Source of the DNA: Kerstersia gyiorum
Lineage (GTDB): Bacteria; Pseudomonadota; Gammaproteobacteria; Burkholderiales; Burkholderiaceae_B
Length of the DNA: 64,000 nucleotides
Assembly: GCF_004216755.1 (NCBI RefSeq)
Contig: NZ_SGWZ01000001.1
Span: 682,001 to 746,000 of the forward strand
Direction of reading: 5' to 3'
Position numbers and translations under genes: made by a program. The notes beneath the pieces are model-generated. The model ran no database searches and had not been told where the DNA came from. It saw only the letters and a list, made by a program, of their open reading frames with translations. This document shows positions 52,274-60,378 of the stretch, in pieces (within the stretch, counting starts at the first letter, position 1; every line of letters begins with the position of its first letter).

Positions 52274-53728
52274 ATGACCATGACACTTGAGCAAGCCGAA
52301 ACGCCCGTTTTTTCCTGGCGCCTGGCGCGCAACAGCAGCGTGCCGCTGGCGCAGCAGTTGGCCGACAAGGTGGCCGAACAGATCGGGCAGCGCGCCCTGC
52401 GCGTCGGGGCGCGCCTGCCGTCGATTCGCGACATGGCAGCGCTGGCGGCGGTCAGTCGTTTCACCGTGGTCGAAGCCTATGAGTTGCTGGTTGCCCATGG
52501 CTTGATTCAGTCCCGCCGAGGGGCGGGGTTCTATGTGCAGGCGCCGGCTTTGTCGGCCGATAGCGCCCAGGCGCCGGCGATGCCGTCAGCCCGCGCCGGG
52601 CTGGATGTCAGCTGGCTGTTGCGCAGCATGTTCCAGGAAGCGCCCGCAGGCGACGTGCTGCCCGGCAGCAGCGGCATGCTGCCGCCCGCATGGACCGACC
52701 CGGATATGCTGTCTGCTGCCATGCGCCGACTGGGCCGCCTGCCGACCGGCTATCTGCTGCACTATGGCGTGCCGGAGGGCTATTTGCCGTTGCGTCAGCA
52801 GGTGGCGCGCATATTGCAGCGCGACGGCGTCGAACTCAATCCCGCCAGCAACCTGATGACGACTGGCGGTGTCACCCATGCCTTGGGGCTGGTGACGCGC
52901 TACCTGGCCCGGCCTGGTGACACCGTGCTGGTCGAGGACCCTTCCTGGTTCGTCGGCTTTGCCAACATTGCGGCCCAGGGCATCCGCCCCATCGGTGTAC
53001 CGCGCAGCGTGCGCGGACTGGACCTGGCTCGGCTGGAAGAATTGGCGCAGGTGCACAAGCCGCGTTTCTTCCTGTGCAATTCCGTCGTCCACAACCCGAC
53101 GGGCAACGTCATGACGGCCAGGATGGCGCATGAAATCCTGCGTTTGGCCGAGCGCTACGATTTCATGGTGGTAGAGGACGACACCTATGGCGACCTGTCC
53201 AGCGGTACGCCGGTGCGCCTGGCCGCGCTGGACAGCTTCAAGCGCGTCATTCTGGTGGGCGGTTTTTCCAAGCTCATGGCGGCCAATTTGCGGGTGGGCT
53301 ATCTGGCGGCGGCGCCCGAACATGTTGCTGCACTGTGCGACTTGAAAATGCTGAGCGGCCTGAGCTCGCCGGAAATGGGTGAACGCCTGGTCTATTCGGT
53401 ATTGGCCGGCGGACAATACCGGCGCCACGTCCTGCGTGCACGGGAGAAGACGGATACCGCCAGGCGCGTCAGCCATGAGCGCTTGCGTGCGCTCGGGCTG
53501 GGCCCTGGCGACCTGCCGGATGCCGGCCTGTTTCTGTGGACGGATTGCGGCGTGGACGCAGAGCGGCTGGCCATGGCAGCCGCCGACCAGGGCCTGCTGC
53601 TGGCGCCAGGTTCCCTGTTCTCCCCAGCGCAGCAGCCATCTACCCATATCCGTTTTTCCATTTCGCTGATGCAGGATGAAAAGGCCTGGCCGCGGCTCAG
53701 CCATGCGCTGGCCGTGGCCAGGGGCTGA
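52274..53728 (+). CDS. MocR-type transcription regulator (GntR HTH plus aminotransferase-like domain)
   Basis: A 484-residue regulator. The GntR winged helix (about 18-90) reads PLAQQLADKVAEQIGQRALR and LPSIRDMAALAAVSRFTVVE. The aminotransferase-like domain (about 120-480) has the PLP lysine in LVGGFSKLMAANLRVGYLA, Asn in NSVVHNPTGNVM and Asp in EDDTYGDLS. It likely senses an amino acid via PLP and controls the divergent LysE exporter. The start at 52274 (ATGACC) is followed by another ATG-less stretch; no better start exists. It is only distantly like the other MocR protein in this window. Confidence 0.88.
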   Translation: MTMTLEQAETPVFSWRLARNSSVPLAQQLADKVAEQIGQRALRVGARLPSIRDMAALAAVSRFTVVEAYELLVAHGLIQSRRGAGFYVQAPALSADSAQAPAMPSARAGLDVSWLLRSMFQEAPAGDVLPGSSGMLPPAWTDPDMLSAAMRRLGRLPTGYLLHYGVPEGYLPLRQQVARILQRDGVELNPASNLMTTGGVTHALGLVTRYLARPGDTVLVEDPSWFVGFANIAAQGIRPIGVPRSVRGLDLARLEELAQVHKPRFFLCNSVVHNPTGNVMTARMAHEILRLAERYDFMVVEDDTYGDLSSGTPVRLAALDSFKRVILVGGFSKLMAANLRVGYLAAAPEHVAALCDLKMLSGLSSPEMGERLVYSVLAGGQYRRHVLRAREKTDTARRVSHERLRALGLGPGDLPDAGLFLWTDCGVDAERLAMAAADQGLLLAPGSLFSPAQQPSTHIRFSISLMQDEKAWPRLSHALAVARG

Positions 53729-53856
53729 CAGGGAAAAGGGGGCGTGCGGGCCGGGAAAGTGGCTTCGGAAAGCCAAGGACTGTGCTACTGTGCGACTGAG
53801 GAATTTATTTAATTGATTGCGGGATGATTCGCCTTCCTGCCTGCTGGAGTTTCAGT

Positions 53857-54198
53857 ATGTCTGTACCCATCAACGCCCTGTCCGACAACTTTTCCGTCGC
53901 CCCGCAACTGCAGCCTGAGGACATGGCTGCGGTGGCTGCAGCCGGTTATCGCAGCGTTATCATCAACCGCCCGGATTTCGAGGCCGGCCCCGAGCAGCCG
54001 ACAGCCGAGGCCGTTGCCGCTGCCGCCCAGGCCGCTGGCCTGCAGTGCGTGTATCAGCCGGTCGTGAGCGGCGCCATGACGGCAGCGGACGTTGCCCGCT
54101 TTGCCGAATTGCTCCAGACGCTGCCGGCGCCGGTCCTGGCGTATTGCCGTACCGGCACCCGCTGTAGCGTGCTGTACCGTGCCGCCGTGGGCAATTGA
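53857..54198 (+). CDS. TIGR01244/DUF442-family sulfurtransferase or phosphatase-like protein
   Basis: A 113-residue cytosolic protein. It opens INALSDNFSVAPQLQPEDMAA, a family hallmark, and has VIINRPDFEAGPEQP in the middle. The active-site loop is YCRTGTRCSVLY with Cys97 followed by two arginines, which resembles rhodanese and cysteine-phosphatase loops. Relatives occur alone or fused in Blh and sulfide:quinone oxidoreductase contexts; activity is not proven. A second cysteine (Cys103) within the loop is unusual and could make a disulfide. ATG at 53857 has GGAG 8 nt upstream. Confidence 0.8.
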   Translation: MSVPINALSDNFSVAPQLQPEDMAAVAAAGYRSVIINRPDFEAGPEQPTAEAVAAAAQAAGLQCVYQPVVSGAMTAADVARFAELLQTLPAPVLAYCRTGTRCSVLYRAAVGN

Positions 54199-54361
54199 TT
54201 TGCGCTGGCTCAAAGAAAACTGAACAAAATCGCTTCGGACCGGATGGAATTGCCGTGCGGTGGCTGGTTTTCCGCTAGCATGAAACAGTATGATTCTCAG
54301 CTGCGCGGGCTCGCGCAACCGGGTTGCACCTTTCAATCAATACAGAACAAGGAGTAGGGTT

Positions 54362-54823
54362 ATGTTCAAAAAGATTCTGATCCCGACCGACGGTTCCCCG
54401 CTGTCCATCCAGGCAGTCAATGCCGGTATTGCGTTTGCCCGTTCCGTCGGCGCCGAAGTTCTCGGCCTGTATGTGACGCAACCGTTCGCTGCCACGATCG
54501 GCTTCGATGGCATGGCCGCAGCCTATGCGCTGACGGATGAAAACTACGAGAAGGCCGCTGCCGAGCAGGCCGACAAGTACCTGAAGCAGATCGGTGAAGC
54601 CGCACAGGCTGCTGGCGTGCCGGTGCAACTGAAGGCCGTGACTCACTTCAACGTCGCCGAAGGCATCGCCGAAGCCGCCAAGGAACACGGCGCAGACCTG
54701 ATCTTCATCGGCAGCCATGGCCGCAGCGGCCTGTCGCGCCTGTTGTTGGGCAGCGTGACCTCCAAGGTCCTGTCGCTGTCCTCGACCGCCGTGCTGGTGT
54801 ACCGCGTCAAGGACGAAGACTGA
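54362..54823 (+). CDS. Universal stress protein UspA family
   Basis: A 153-residue Usp with the full ATP-binding type signature: ILIPTDGSPLS at the start and GSHGRSGLSRLLLGSVTSKV near the end (G-2x-G-9x-GS). Such proteins accumulate in stationary phase or stress and bind ATP as dimers. The ribosome binding site AAGGAG is strong, 8 nt before the ATG. The gene ends before a perfect terminator, so it is a single transcription unit. Confidence 0.93.
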   Translation: MFKKILIPTDGSPLSIQAVNAGIAFARSVGAEVLGLYVTQPFAATIGFDGMAAAYALTDENYEKAAAEQADKYLKQIGEAAQAAGVPVQLKAVTHFNVAEGIAEAAKEHGADLIFIGSHGRSGLSRLLLGSVTSKVLSLSSTAVLVYRVKDED

Positions 54824-54862
54824 TCTTTCCGGTTCGGGCATGTCCGGTGACGGGCATGAGTC

Positions 54863-54902
54863 AAAAAAAATCCCCGGCTGGGTTCAGCCGGGGATTTTTT
54901 TT
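54863..54902 (+). terminator. Strong Rho-independent terminator after the Usp gene
   Basis: Arms AAAAAAAATCCCCGGCTG and CAGCCGGGGATTTTTTTT are perfect complements around GGTT. From here to the MFS start at 55153 (250 bp) I see only a GAGGAG ribosome site and no gene. Confidence 0.95.
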
Positions 54903-55152
54903 GCTGCAACGGTTTGTCATGGGTTCTTCGCTGCCCGCGCGGTTGCGAGCAAGGGCTGCCGCCAGCGACAGGGTGGCGGTCGGCCGGCAACTCGGGCCAT
55001 AATGCTTGCAGGCGGGGCAGCCGAGCATGGCGCCCCGGTTTCTGGGACGCCCATTGCCAGGAAGCAACTGTCCGTGGCTGGCAGAATGGACTGGGCGGAC
55101 TGCTGGCCTGGGTCCTGCACGGACCGTCTCACGCCTGAGGAGCGCGCCTTTC

Positions 55153-56667
55153 ATGTTGTCCACCCTGACGTCCTTCTCTGCCCTGTATGTCGCCACCCTG
55201 CTGATGCTCCTGGGCACCGGCATGTTCAATACCTACATGGCGTTGCGCCTGACGGCCCAGTCTGTCAGTGAAATCTGGGTTGGTGCCTTGATCGCGGCGT
55301 ATTACCTGGGCCTGGTTGGCGGTGCGCGCCTGGGCCATAAACTGATCATCCGGGTGGGGCACGTGCGGGCCTATGTGGCGTGCGCGGCAATCGCCACCGT
55401 CATGGTGCTGGCGCAAAGCCTGGGCGATTCGCTCTGGCTGTGGCTGCTGTTTCGCCTGATTTCCGGGCTTGCCATGGTGACGCAGTTCATGGCGATCGAA
55501 AGCTGGCTCAACGAACAGACGGAAAACCATCAGCGCGGCCGAGTATTCGCTTTCTACATGCTGGTGTCCGGGCTGGGCACGGTGCTGGGCCAGGTGGCCT
55601 TGAGCGCTTATCCGGTGCTGGACCTGCGGCCGCTGACATTCGTGGCCATCTGCCTGTCCATTTGCCTGGTCCCGATCGCTCTCACAGCTCGTTCGCATCC
55701 GGCGGCGCAATTGCCCGCACCGCTCGATGTTCCTTATTTCGTGCGCAAGGTGCCCCAGGCGCTGGCTGCCATCCTGGTGTCGGGTAACCTGACGGGCGCG
55801 TTCTATGGCCTGGCGCCGGTCTACGCCGCCAAGCAGGGTATGGATACATCGCAGGCGGCGATTTTCGTGGCCATCGCCGTGGCCGCTGGCGTGCTGTTCC
55901 AGTGGCCCATGGGCTGGCTGTCCGATCGCGTTAACCGCGTGGCGCTGATCCGTGTCAATTCGATCCTGCTGACGGTCATTGTGGTGCCCATGTGGTGGGG
56001 CAGTTACCTGCCGACCATGGCGCTGATGATTCTTGCCGGCCTGGCGGGCATCCTGATGTTCACGTTGTATTCTCTCAGCACCGCGTTTGCCAATGACCAC
56101 GTTGACCAGGAGCGGCGCGTGGGCCTGAGCGCGGTACTGCTCATGGTCTACGGGCTGGGCGCCTGTATCGGCCCCTTGCTGGCCGGCGTGCTGATGGATA
56201 AGGTCGGGCCGTCCTGGTTCTTCGTGTTTGTGTCGGCATGCAGCGTATTGCTGGTGTTCATCATGAACCCGCGCCGGGTGACCAGCATGCGTCCGGCAGG
56301 CGATGCGCCGGTGCAGTTCGTGGCGACGCCTGACATTTCGCATGGTTCGCCGCTGGCCACCGCGCTGGACCCGCGCAGTACGCCCGAAGACGATGTCTAT
56401 ATCGAGACCGTTGCGGTGGACAATACACCGGTGACCGAGCAGGCGGGCCCGCAGCCCCAGCCTGCGGCTGAGCAAGAGGACGATGCGGCGCGGGCTGAGC
56501 CCGTGGCGGCACCTCAAGCCGAGGCTGCCAGCGATGCGTCGTCTGCTGTATCGCTGGCCGTATCTCCTGCTGCCGCGCCCGCTGCAGGTGCCGGGCAGGC
56601 TGCATCAGCGCGGCCAGAGCGCGACGATGGCGAGGGCCGCAAGGGCGACACCGGCCCAGCCGCGTAA
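55153..56667 (+). CDS. MFS transporter with long disordered C-terminal tail
   Basis: A 504-residue major-facilitator protein with about twelve helices up to residue 372. The first half has GTGMFNTYMALRL and the helix 2-3 loop AYYLGLVGGARLGHKLIIRVG; ESWLNEQTENHQRGRVFAFYM is typical of the UMF2/YcaD-like group; the second half has QWPMGWLSDRVNRVALIR. The last 130 residues are Ala/Pro/Glu/Asp-rich and without structure. The final 63 nt overlap the 3' end of the EamA gene on the other strand. ATG 55153 has GAGGAG about 11 nt upstream. Substrate unknown. Confidence 0.88.
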   Translation: MLSTLTSFSALYVATLLMLLGTGMFNTYMALRLTAQSVSEIWVGALIAAYYLGLVGGARLGHKLIIRVGHVRAYVACAAIATVMVLAQSLGDSLWLWLLFRLISGLAMVTQFMAIESWLNEQTENHQRGRVFAFYMLVSGLGTVLGQVALSAYPVLDLRPLTFVAICLSICLVPIALTARSHPAAQLPAPLDVPYFVRKVPQALAAILVSGNLTGAFYGLAPVYAAKQGMDTSQAAIFVAIAVAAGVLFQWPMGWLSDRVNRVALIRVNSILLTVIVVPMWWGSYLPTMALMILAGLAGILMFTLYSLSTAFANDHVDQERRVGLSAVLLMVYGLGACIGPLLAGVLMDKVGPSWFFVFVSACSVLLVFIMNPRRVTSMRPAGDAPVQFVATPDISHGSPLATALDPRSTPEDDVYIETVAVDNTPVTEQAGPQPQPAAEQEDDAARAEPVAAPQAEAASDASSAVSLAVSPAAAPAAGAGQAASARPERDDGEGRKGDTGPAA

Positions 56668-57477
56668 CCCTGGACGTTCGTGGAACAGCCAGGCGCCAGC
56701 CAGGGCGCCAGTGGCAATCACGCCGATATTCATGGCGGTGAAGATCAGCGCCGGGTTGTCCGGATAGGCGCGGTGGGCGCGCAGGTAGAACACAATATTG
56801 CTGAAGTTCAGCAGTCCCAGCGCCAGGCCCCAGGAGAGGTCACGTGTTTGCAGGCGTTTGCCGCGCCAGCACAGGTAGCCTGCCATGATGATGCCTGCCA
56901 GGACGAAGCAGGCCAGCAGTACCGTGGCAAAGTGGTCGTGGTGGCGCGCAACCTGCTTGAACAGTGTATCTACGCTGCCATAGGCCAGCCAGACGGCCAG
57001 CAGCAGGGCCCAACTGCCCGGCGCGTTCGCGCCTGAACGGATTGCCGTCAGGTCGGCCGCAGCAGCGCCGCGAGCCGGCTGCATCAGGAGCAGCAAGGCC
57101 AGCAGGGCCAGCGTGATGCCCAGCATCAGGCCGGGCGTCAGGGGTTGGCCGAATAGCAGGAATGCCGCCAGCAATGGCAGGCAGACAGATAAGCGCTGGG
57201 CGGCATCGCAGCGCACGACGCCTGCATGCTTGACGGCCGCGCCCATGACCAGGAAGCCTGCGGGAAGCAGCAACCCCAGGGCCAGTAGAATGCCCCAGGG
57301 TGTCTGCAAGTTCTGCCAGCCCGACAGGCTGGGGGGCAGCCAGATGAAACACAGCAGGGATGCCAGCAGGTAGTTCACTGCAATCATCGTGGCGTGGTCA
57401 CGGCCACGCCGTGCAGACACCTTGAGCAGCAGCGTGACGGCCACGCTGCTGCAAACGGCCAGGATCAGCGCGAGCAT
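56605..57477 (-). CDS. EamA/DMT-family transporter
   Basis: A 290-residue inner-membrane protein with ten predicted helices in two EamA halves, from MLALILAVCSSVAVTLLLK to GWAGVALAALAIVALWPR. GFLVMGAAVKHAGVVRCDAAQ and NIVFYLRAHRAYPDNPALIF are conserved-looking loops. The substrate is unknown. Its ATG lies inside the end of bioB with 13 nt overlap, so translation follows that of bioB. A link to biotin or its precursors is therefore possible, but not shown. Its 3' end overlaps the MFS gene by 63 nt in antisense. Confidence 0.85.
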   Translation of the reverse strand: MLALILAVCSSVAVTLLLKVSARRGRDHATMIAVNYLLASLLCFIWLPPSLSGWQNLQTPWGILLALGLLLPAGFLVMGAAVKHAGVVRCDAAQRLSVCLPLLAAFLLFGQPLTPGLMLGITLALLALLLLMQPARGAAAADLTAIRSGANAPGSWALLLAVWLAYGSVDTLFKQVARHHDHFATVLLACFVLAGIIMAGYLCWRGKRLQTRDLSWGLALGLLNFSNIVFYLRAHRAYPDNPALIFTAMNIGVIATGALAGAWLFHERPGLRGWAGVALAALAIVALWPR

Positions 57478-58583
57478 GTGGTGTGGCAGGCTTCTCGTGC
57501 CGGGGCTGGCTGCCCATTCGTGGCGCTGCCGGCGTCTTCGTGCGCATGTACGGCTCCCGGCAGTTGCGCGCTGGTACGCATGCCCAGGCGGTCGAGCAAC
57601 CTGCGGTCGACATCCGTCTGCGGGTTGGGCGTGGTCAGCATCATGTCGCCGTAGAAAATGGAATTGGCACCGGCCAGGAAACACAGCGCCTGGATGCCTT
57701 CCGGCATTTTTTCCCGGCCGGCGGACAGGCGTACGCGAGTCTTGGGCATGGTAATGCGGGCTACGGCGATCGTGCGGACGAACTCGAAGGGGTCCAGTTC
57801 ATCCAGGCCAGACAGCGGCGTGCCGGCAACCTGCACCAGATTGTTGATGGGCACGGATTCCGGATAGGGCGACATATTGGCCAACTGGGCGATCAGGCCG
57901 GCGCGCTCGCGGCGCGATTCGCCCAGCCCGACAATGCCGCCACAGCAGATCTTGATGCCGGCGTCGCGGACGTGCTGCAGTGTATCCAGGCGGTCCTGGT
58001 AGGTGCGCGTGGTGATGATGCGGCCATAGAACTCGGGCGCGGTATCCAGGTTGTGGTTGTAGTAATCCAGCCCGGCTTCGCTCAGTTCCTGGGCCTGTTC
58101 GGCTTCCAGCATGCCCAGGGTCATGCAGGTTTCCAGGCCCAGTCCGCGTACCGCCCGCACGATGCCGGTCAGGGCGTCCATGTGACGGGGCTTCGGCCGG
58201 CTCCAGGCCGCACCCATGCAGAAGCGGGTGGCGCCTGAGTCCTTGGCGCGCTGTGCGGCCGCGATGACGGCGTTCACGTCCATGAGTTTGTCGGCCTGCA
58301 CCGGGGTGTCATAGTGGGACGATTGCGGGCAGTACGAGCAATCCTCGGCACAGCCTCCGGTTTTGATGGAGAGCAGGGTGGCCAGCTCTATCCTGGCGGG
58401 ATCGAAATGTTCGCGGTGTGCTTCCTGGGCGCGGAACAGCAATTCGGGGAAAGGCAGGTCGTAGAGGGACAGAATGGCTTCCCGGCTCCAATTGCGTGCC
58501 GGCGCCAGCGCGTCGGCCTGGCGCGGCGTCAGGGGAAGGGGAACGGCAGCCGTCGTGGCCGGGGTCTGTTGGGATAGGGACAT
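57465..58583 (-). CDS. bioB: Biotin synthase
   Basis: A 372-residue radical SAM enzyme that inserts sulfur into dethiobiotin. The radical SAM motif is GGCAEDCSYCPQSSHYD (CX3CX2C). YNHNLDTAPEFYG, ICCGGIVGLGE and the arginine ligand of the auxiliary [2Fe-2S] cluster in RVRLSAGRE are present. A variable N-terminal 30 residues and a C-terminal 40-residue extension flank the barrel. A very strong ribosome site AGGAGG precedes the ATG. Other bio genes are not in the window. It is followed with overlap by an EamA transporter. Confidence 0.96.
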   Translation of the reverse strand: MSLSQQTPATTAAVPLPLTPRQADALAPARNWSREAILSLYDLPFPELLFRAQEAHREHFDPARIELATLLSIKTGGCAEDCSYCPQSSHYDTPVQADKLMDVNAVIAAAQRAKDSGATRFCMGAAWSRPKPRHMDALTGIVRAVRGLGLETCMTLGMLEAEQAQELSEAGLDYYNHNLDTAPEFYGRIITTRTYQDRLDTLQHVRDAGIKICCGGIVGLGESRRERAGLIAQLANMSPYPESVPINNLVQVAGTPLSGLDELDPFEFVRTIAVARITMPKTRVRLSAGREKMPEGIQALCFLAGANSIFYGDMMLTTPNPQTDVDRRLLDRLGMRTSAQLPGAVHAHEDAGSATNGQPAPAREACHTTCSR

Positions 58584-58605
58584 GATGACCTCCTGTAATC
58601 AGCAG

Positions 58606-58635
58606 ATCGTAGGAGTTCGCCAAATTAAATCTCAA
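58606..58635 (-). promoter_or_regulatory. Possible sigma-70 promoter of bioB
   Basis: On the minus strand TTGAGA (58635-58630) and TACGAT (58611-58606) are separated by 18 bp, giving a start about 15 nt before the ATG with AGGAGG between. The surrounding 58620-58800 is clearly AT-rich against the rest of the window; I see no BirA-type operator and no gene in it. Confidence 0.4.
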
Positions 58636-58862
58636 GCTGGGTTTTTAGAGGTTTTTGGCTGCATGTTGCCGTCAATAGAATGGTTTTTGTCTTCTTATTG
58701 GTCAATTGCAGCTATCTTCGTTTATATTTTTCTCGTTGATGGCCTGGGTATTTTGTGACAAATTGTGATAAATGGCTGCTTTTTTGCGGTATTTCAGCGC
58801 TGGATCGACGGCAAAGCCTTTCGATGCAGGACGCATGGGGCTGTCTGCCTGGGGCCGGGGCG

Positions 58863-58868
58863 TATAAT
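58863..58868 (+). promoter_or_regulatory. -10 box placing transcription start at the ATG of the short ParD-like ORF
   Basis: A perfect TATAAT ends 6 nt before the ATG at 58875, so the predicted transcript starts on or next to the A of that ATG (leaderless). The -35 region (CTGTCT area) is weak. Confidence 0.5.
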
Positions 58869-58874
58869 CCCGCC

Positions 58875-59006
58875 ATGGGCATTGTCAACATATTCGAACC
58901 TATGCACGCCAGTCTGCGTGCCGCAGGCGCTGCGCTCCGCCGGGCCACACATGCGCAGGAAACAACACCCATTCAGGGCGCCATGGTTCAGGGAGCAGGC
59001 TTGTGA
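58875..59006 (+). CDS. Short ParD-like (DUF3423) ORF coupled to map, probably truncated
   Basis: A 43-codon frame. The first 28 residues MGIVNIFEPMHASLRAAGAA...AQ follow the start of ParD-like antitoxin-family proteins (MGIVKI..., LH..LR.AS.A.SRSINAQ), which often precede a methionine aminopeptidase gene. The remaining helix is lost and replaced by 15 unrelated residues. It may be a remnant kept as a leader: its stop overlaps the GTG of map (GTGA), giving translational coupling. A TATAAT just upstream suggests leaderless translation. The family match rests on recall, not a search. Confidence 0.55.
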   Translation: MGIVNIFEPMHASLRAAGAALRRATHAQETTPIQGAMVQGAGL

Positions 59007-59818
59007 GCAGGAAAATCGTCATCAATACCGAAGCAGATCTTGAAAAACTGCGCATCTCAGGGCGTCTGGCCGCTTCCGTTCTGGAAATGATCACGCCTCA
59101 TGTGAAGCCTGGCGTTTCCACGGAAGCGCTGGATGATATCTGCCGTGAATACATCATCAACGAATTGCAGGCAACGCCGGCCAATATCGGCTACCACGGC
59201 TATACCAAGACGTCCTGCACCTCGGTGAACCACGTGGTTTGCCATGGCATTCCGTCGCCCACGAAGATCCTCAAGGACGGCGACATCGTCAATATCGACG
59301 TCGCGCTGATCAAGGACGGCTACTACGGCGATACCAGCCGTATGTACTTCGTTGGCAAGGTCGGCCCGCTGGGCCGCCGCCTGGTGAACGTGACCTACGA
59401 GGCAATGCGTGCTGGCATCATGGTGGTCCGTCCGGGCGCGACCCTGGGCGACGTGGGCCATGCCATCCAGACCGTGGCGCATCGCGAGGGCTTTTCCGTG
59501 GTGCGCGAGTATTGCGGGCACGGCATCGGCCGCGTCTATCACGACGAACCGCAGGTGCTGCACTATGGCAGCAAGGGCCAGGGCCTGAAACTGGTCGAGG
59601 GCATGGTGTTCACCATCGAACCGATGATCAATGCCGGCCGCGCTGGCGTGAAGGTGCTGGGCGATGGCTGGACGGTCGTGACCAAGGACCATTCGCTGTC
59701 GGCGCAGTGGGAACACATGGTGGCCGTCACCGCCGATGGCTACGAACTCTTGACCCCGTGGCCCGAAGGCACCGGCGATTATCCCGAGATTCCCCTGGTG
59801 CATACCGTCGCGGCCTGA
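59003..59818 (+). CDS. map: Methionine aminopeptidase type I
   Basis: A 271-residue metalloprotease that removes initiator methionine. Metal ligands are in the expected places: Asp in NIDVALIKDGYYGD (two Asp), His in GHGIGRVYHDEP, Glu in FTIEPMIN and Glu in WEHMVAVTADG. The TKTSCTSVNHVVCHGIP segment is of the E. coli Map type. The GTG start overlaps the upstream short ORF and has GGGAG 8 nt before it. It is not next to rpsB-tsf, so it may be a second Map copy. A HIT protein follows. Confidence 0.94.
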   Translation: MSRKIVINTEADLEKLRISGRLAASVLEMITPHVKPGVSTEALDDICREYIINELQATPANIGYHGYTKTSCTSVNHVVCHGIPSPTKILKDGDIVNIDVALIKDGYYGDTSRMYFVGKVGPLGRRLVNVTYEAMRAGIMVVRPGATLGDVGHAIQTVAHREGFSVVREYCGHGIGRVYHDEPQVLHYGSKGQGLKLVEGMVFTIEPMINAGRAGVKVLGDGWTVVTKDHSLSAQWEHMVAVTADGYELLTPWPEGTGDYPEIPLVHTVAA

Positions 59819-59863
59819 GGCTGGCTGCGGGCGCCGAATTCTTGTCTGAGGAGACTCTTCGAC

Positions 59864-60304
59864 GTGGCTTACGATAACAATAATGTGTTTGCGCGCATTC
59901 TGCGCGATGAATTGCCCAGCATCCGTGTCTATGAAGACGAGTACACGGTTGCATTCATGGACATCATGCCGCAGGCGCCCGGGCACGTGCTCGTGATCCC
60001 CAAGGAAGCCGCCGAGACACTGCTCGACTTGTCCGACGACGGCGCGCGCGCCGTGATCAGCACCACGCGCCACCTGGCCATTGCGGCCAAGCAGGCATTC
60101 GCACCGCAGGGCATCCTGGTGGCGCAGATGAATGGCGCCGCAGCCGGGCAAACCGTGCCGCACATCCATTTCCACGTCATTCCACGCAACGCAGGGCAAG
60201 AAGTGCTGGCCCATGCCGCCGAGAAAGGCGATATGGCGGAATTGGTGGCCAACGCGGAAAAGTTGCGCAAGGTGCTGGCCGAAATGGCCAAGGACGAGGC
60301 CTGA
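59864..60304 (+). CDS. HIT family nucleotide-binding protein
   Basis: A 146-residue histidine-triad protein. N-terminal FARILRDELPSIRVYEDEY, FMDIMPQAPGHVLVIPK, and the catalytic HIHFHVIPR are all there. Relatives are nucleotidyl hydrolases or transferases (HinT-like, dinucleoside polyphosphate hydrolase). The GTG start has GAGGAG upstream, 45 bp after map, so the two genes are probably one unit that ends at the terminator just after this gene. Confidence 0.9.
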   Translation: MAYDNNNVFARILRDELPSIRVYEDEYTVAFMDIMPQAPGHVLVIPKEAAETLLDLSDDGARAVISTTRHLAIAAKQAFAPQGILVAQMNGAAAGQTVPHIHFHVIPRNAGQEVLAHAAEKGDMAELVANAEKLRKVLAEMAKDEA

Positions 60305-60338
60305 CTTTTCGCCTGCGGCGCATGCCGCAGGCAAGGGT

Positions 60339-60374
60339 AAGCCGCTGCCGGTGTTTCGCCGGCAGCGGCTTTTT
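60339..60374 (+). terminator. Rho-independent terminator after the HIT gene
   Basis: Arms AAGCCGCTGCCGG and CCGGCAGCGGCTT pair perfectly around a 7-nt loop and run into TTT. It also faces the convergent HPP-CBS gene. Confidence 0.9.
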
Positions 60375-60378
60375 CATT

